This document shows positions 61,601-64,000 of a stretch of DNA of 64,000 bases, in pieces (the first letter of the stretch is position 1; each line of letters opens with the position of its first letter). The stretch comes from Lingula anatina (lineage: Eukaryota; Brachiopoda; Lingulata; Lingulida; Lingulidae), in NCBI RefSeq assembly GCF_001039355.2, contig NW_019775989.1, forward strand, positions 1 through 64,000, in the 5' to 3' direction. The translations under genes and the position numbers were made by a program. A model generated the notes under the pieces. The model was not told the DNA's origin. It was given only the letters and a program-made list of their open reading frames with translations, and did no database searches.

Positions 61601-64000
61601 TTTTCTTAATTCAGTTTTGGTGTTCCAAATCCCTAACGAAAAAAAAGGCGCCAACATATCTTCGCTATTCTTAATAAATATAGAATAATTATAGAGAAAG
61701 AAAGAAAGCGTACTGACGAGCGTGTTATGGGTGTCTTAGTAAGGAAGCTTGATTAAACAGACAGGTTCAATAAGAATTACGCACCGATAGGTCCTGCGCG
61801 CATCGTGAGACGCTAATCGCACGCAAATGTATACTGATAACTATCAAAACGTTTTCTACGGGGGAAAGACTCCAATATCAAGATCAGCAATCAGTAATAA
61901 ATATACACTAAGGGATCTGTTTCATTTTGAGAGTCAGTGCTGATCTGTTTTATCGTACTTCTCTCCCCTGACAGGGTCAACTCGCCGAATATTAATACAG
62001 TTTACGTAAATATCCCGTGACTTTTGACAAGGATATTTGCAAGGGCACGTTCTTTAGTGACAGTTTGTTTTCACTGGGAAAGACCTGCCGTTCTAATTTA
62101 AGTGGTTCATTCACAACAATTTTTCAATGAAGTATAAAATATAGGAAGAATGCAGAATCACTTTATAAGTGGGCATACCTCATGCCTGCCAAGGGTTATT
62201 TTGGGATCACCAAAATTGGTGAGACAGATATTTGTGCTTAAATTCCGTCCACGACATTTTGTAGGCCGCTAGTATACATTGCTTGTTTGCAAGACATGTC
62301 AAGTTTCTACACTTAGATCCGAAAGCAGATCCATCTGCATGTATTTATTACTTATGGGATAGTTAGATTGGACTATTGCAGAGCCTAACCCTAGTTTAGA
62401 CGGTTTTCTGTTAAGTATGTATGACCCTACCTTTTTTAATGGTTAATTACATTTTTGTCACGGCTGACCTTCAGTTGTCTGCAGAGATGATTGTATTTAC
62501 AATACAAATCTAATTAAATATCATGCATAGATGTGAACAGTTAACAAAAACAGTGTAACTTGTGCAAGTACCAGAAGTTCGTTTACACCAAGCAATGAAC
62601 AAAAGCACACCCATTATGCTGGTATTGTTATCTTCTGAACATTTTGAAGAGATAATGATCTTTTTTTCTGGCAGCCCAGAAAAAAAATCCCTTTGTGACA
62701 TTATCCTATATGTTATTAATCACTATCGCACCATTACAACCATATTAAGCGAGGATCACCAGAGGTTAAGTGGTGTTAATTGTCATAAAAATAAACGGGG
62801 GTCAGTGACAATTAAGTCGGTGGCAACGGTTCCCTTGTTTATCAGTCTTGCACGCAATTTGGCAGTAAACTGACATGTTTTTAGATTGTTTTGACGGATG
62901 GATTTTATCACCGTATCACTCAGTTATCGAGTACATTTGCAGTCGGTAAGGTACAGTTGAAGGAATGCCTTGACTAACCTTTGAGCAGGGCCTCGCTGAA
63001 TTCTGGCCAGGACCGTTGACCTTAATGTCATCATTTTGCGTCTTAGTCAAAAGCCAACAAATTTCGATTTGCTCTAATCATTTTCTGGTGTATCTCGAGT
63101 TCGCGCTTTCCTCCCTCCGTTTCTGTAACACATTCCTATCTAACCTCTAACAATACCAAAGCAACTGGCAGCCAGGCAACAGTTCTAATTACTTTTGCGG
63201 AGTAAAATGGCGAAGGTTTAAGGAAACGCCACTAAACCACATGTACATACGGTTTCCAATGCCACCGAATTGAACAGAGTGGAAAATATCCCCGCGGTGT
63301 GCAATTTGCAGGAAAACCAAACCCGCCAACTTTGATAAATTAGAATTCTAGGCTGAATCGAGGAGATAAAGAACATCTGAAGCGCCTACAGGATAAACAT
63401 GTCGTAATTGACACGAAACCCAATTGTGCTGTGGGAGTTTGCTGTTATTTAACCATATATAAGGTCATAAAAAAAACGTTGGGGGTATTTGTTGTGCTCA
63501 TCGATTTTGGTACATCTACCTCATCCGATTGGTGATTACTGACAAGCATTAGACTACGAAGAATGACTGCAGCTGATTATCTACGAATTTGTCTCTAAAC
63601 ACTGTGCTGTAAAAATTCTACAATATCATAAAACCTGGATAAAGAATATTCAACTGTTTGCTTATATATTTCACCTGACATAAAAATCCCCTGTAATCCG
63701 ACAGCAAAAAGACAATAAATGCCTTACTCACTGAGCTTCTGGACCAGCAAGACCCTTCCATCCAAACTTATTAGCTAGAAAAACCACTTCGACGCCAATC
63801 AGATTCCGTCCCTGTAATTTGGCAGAAAAATCCACAACTTCCTTTAGCGCCACTCATATCATTTCCAACAAATAAGTTGATATAATGATCTTATAAACAT
63901 TTCCTTTGTCATGAATTGGACATATTTAGGCAATCAACGACCACTGTTCATTAACAAGTCTTTCGCACGATATTCATATGCTTAGATTTGACTGAACAAA
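55646..64000. other. Upstream region of the GPCR gene
   Basis: This stretch would hold the GPCR promoter and any 5' untranslated exon. A TATA-like tttataaa at about 56735-56742 is symmetric and therefore uninformative about direction. There is a (GA)n tract at about 57808-57829 and a poly-T run at about 59742-59762. I find no coding exon, RNA gene or transposon. Confidence 0.5.

Overview
The window is from an animal nuclear genome. It is AT-rich and intron-dense, with GT-AG introns from about 0.2 to 14 kb and many small inverted-repeat (MITE-like) elements, a tRNA-derived SINE and long microsatellites. The two genes belong to bilaterian families, a receptor tyrosine phosphatase and a neuromedin U/pyrokinin/CAPA-type receptor. 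A tandem near-identical block next to a single N looks like two alleles left side by side, as happens in highly heterozygous marine invertebrates. I cannot name the phylum safely.

Layout. From 724 to about 21 kb on the + strand lies the 3' part of a type R3 receptor protein tyrosine phosphatase gene (PTPRB/PTPRJ/PTPRO/Ptp10D class). It covers the membrane-proximal ectodomain, one transmembrane segment, the juxtamembrane region and a phosphatase domain complete to the Q-loop. The 5' exons lie left of the window and the last coding exon is not identified. From 55,645 down to 33,850 on the - strand lies a complete four-exon GPCR gene (550 codons, all introns phase 1). The two genes are convergent. 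The rest is intron, intergenic DNA and small repeats.

Main observation. The phosphatase gene carries two separate pairs of duplicated exons that look mutually exclusive. Pair 1 (5995-6085 / 7084-7174, both 91 nt) encodes the phosphotyrosine-recognition loop: KNRF in one version, KNRY in the other. Pair 2 (9040-9194 / 12324-12475) encodes the WPD loop: WPDHG in one, WPDFG in the other. Each copy has intact splice sites and the same entry and exit phase, and including both or neither copy would break the frame. Four catalytic domains with different active-site loops could be made from one gene. A further exon after the transmembrane exon (2289-2372) has either a GC-AG donor or acts as an alternative last exon that would give a receptor with no phosphatase domain.

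Other structure. CpG frequency rises about tenfold from the phosphatase gene body (about 3 per kb in a hand-counted kilobase) to the region right of about 28.2 kb (about 31 per kb). This fits gene-body methylation ending near there. Repeats include a 174-bp element with an 8-bp target-site duplication (hAT-like), several fold-back elements, a 985-bp element with 34-bp terminal inverted repeats, a tRNA-Arg(CCG)-derived SINE and a 28-nt minisatellite with a three-unit higher-order pattern.
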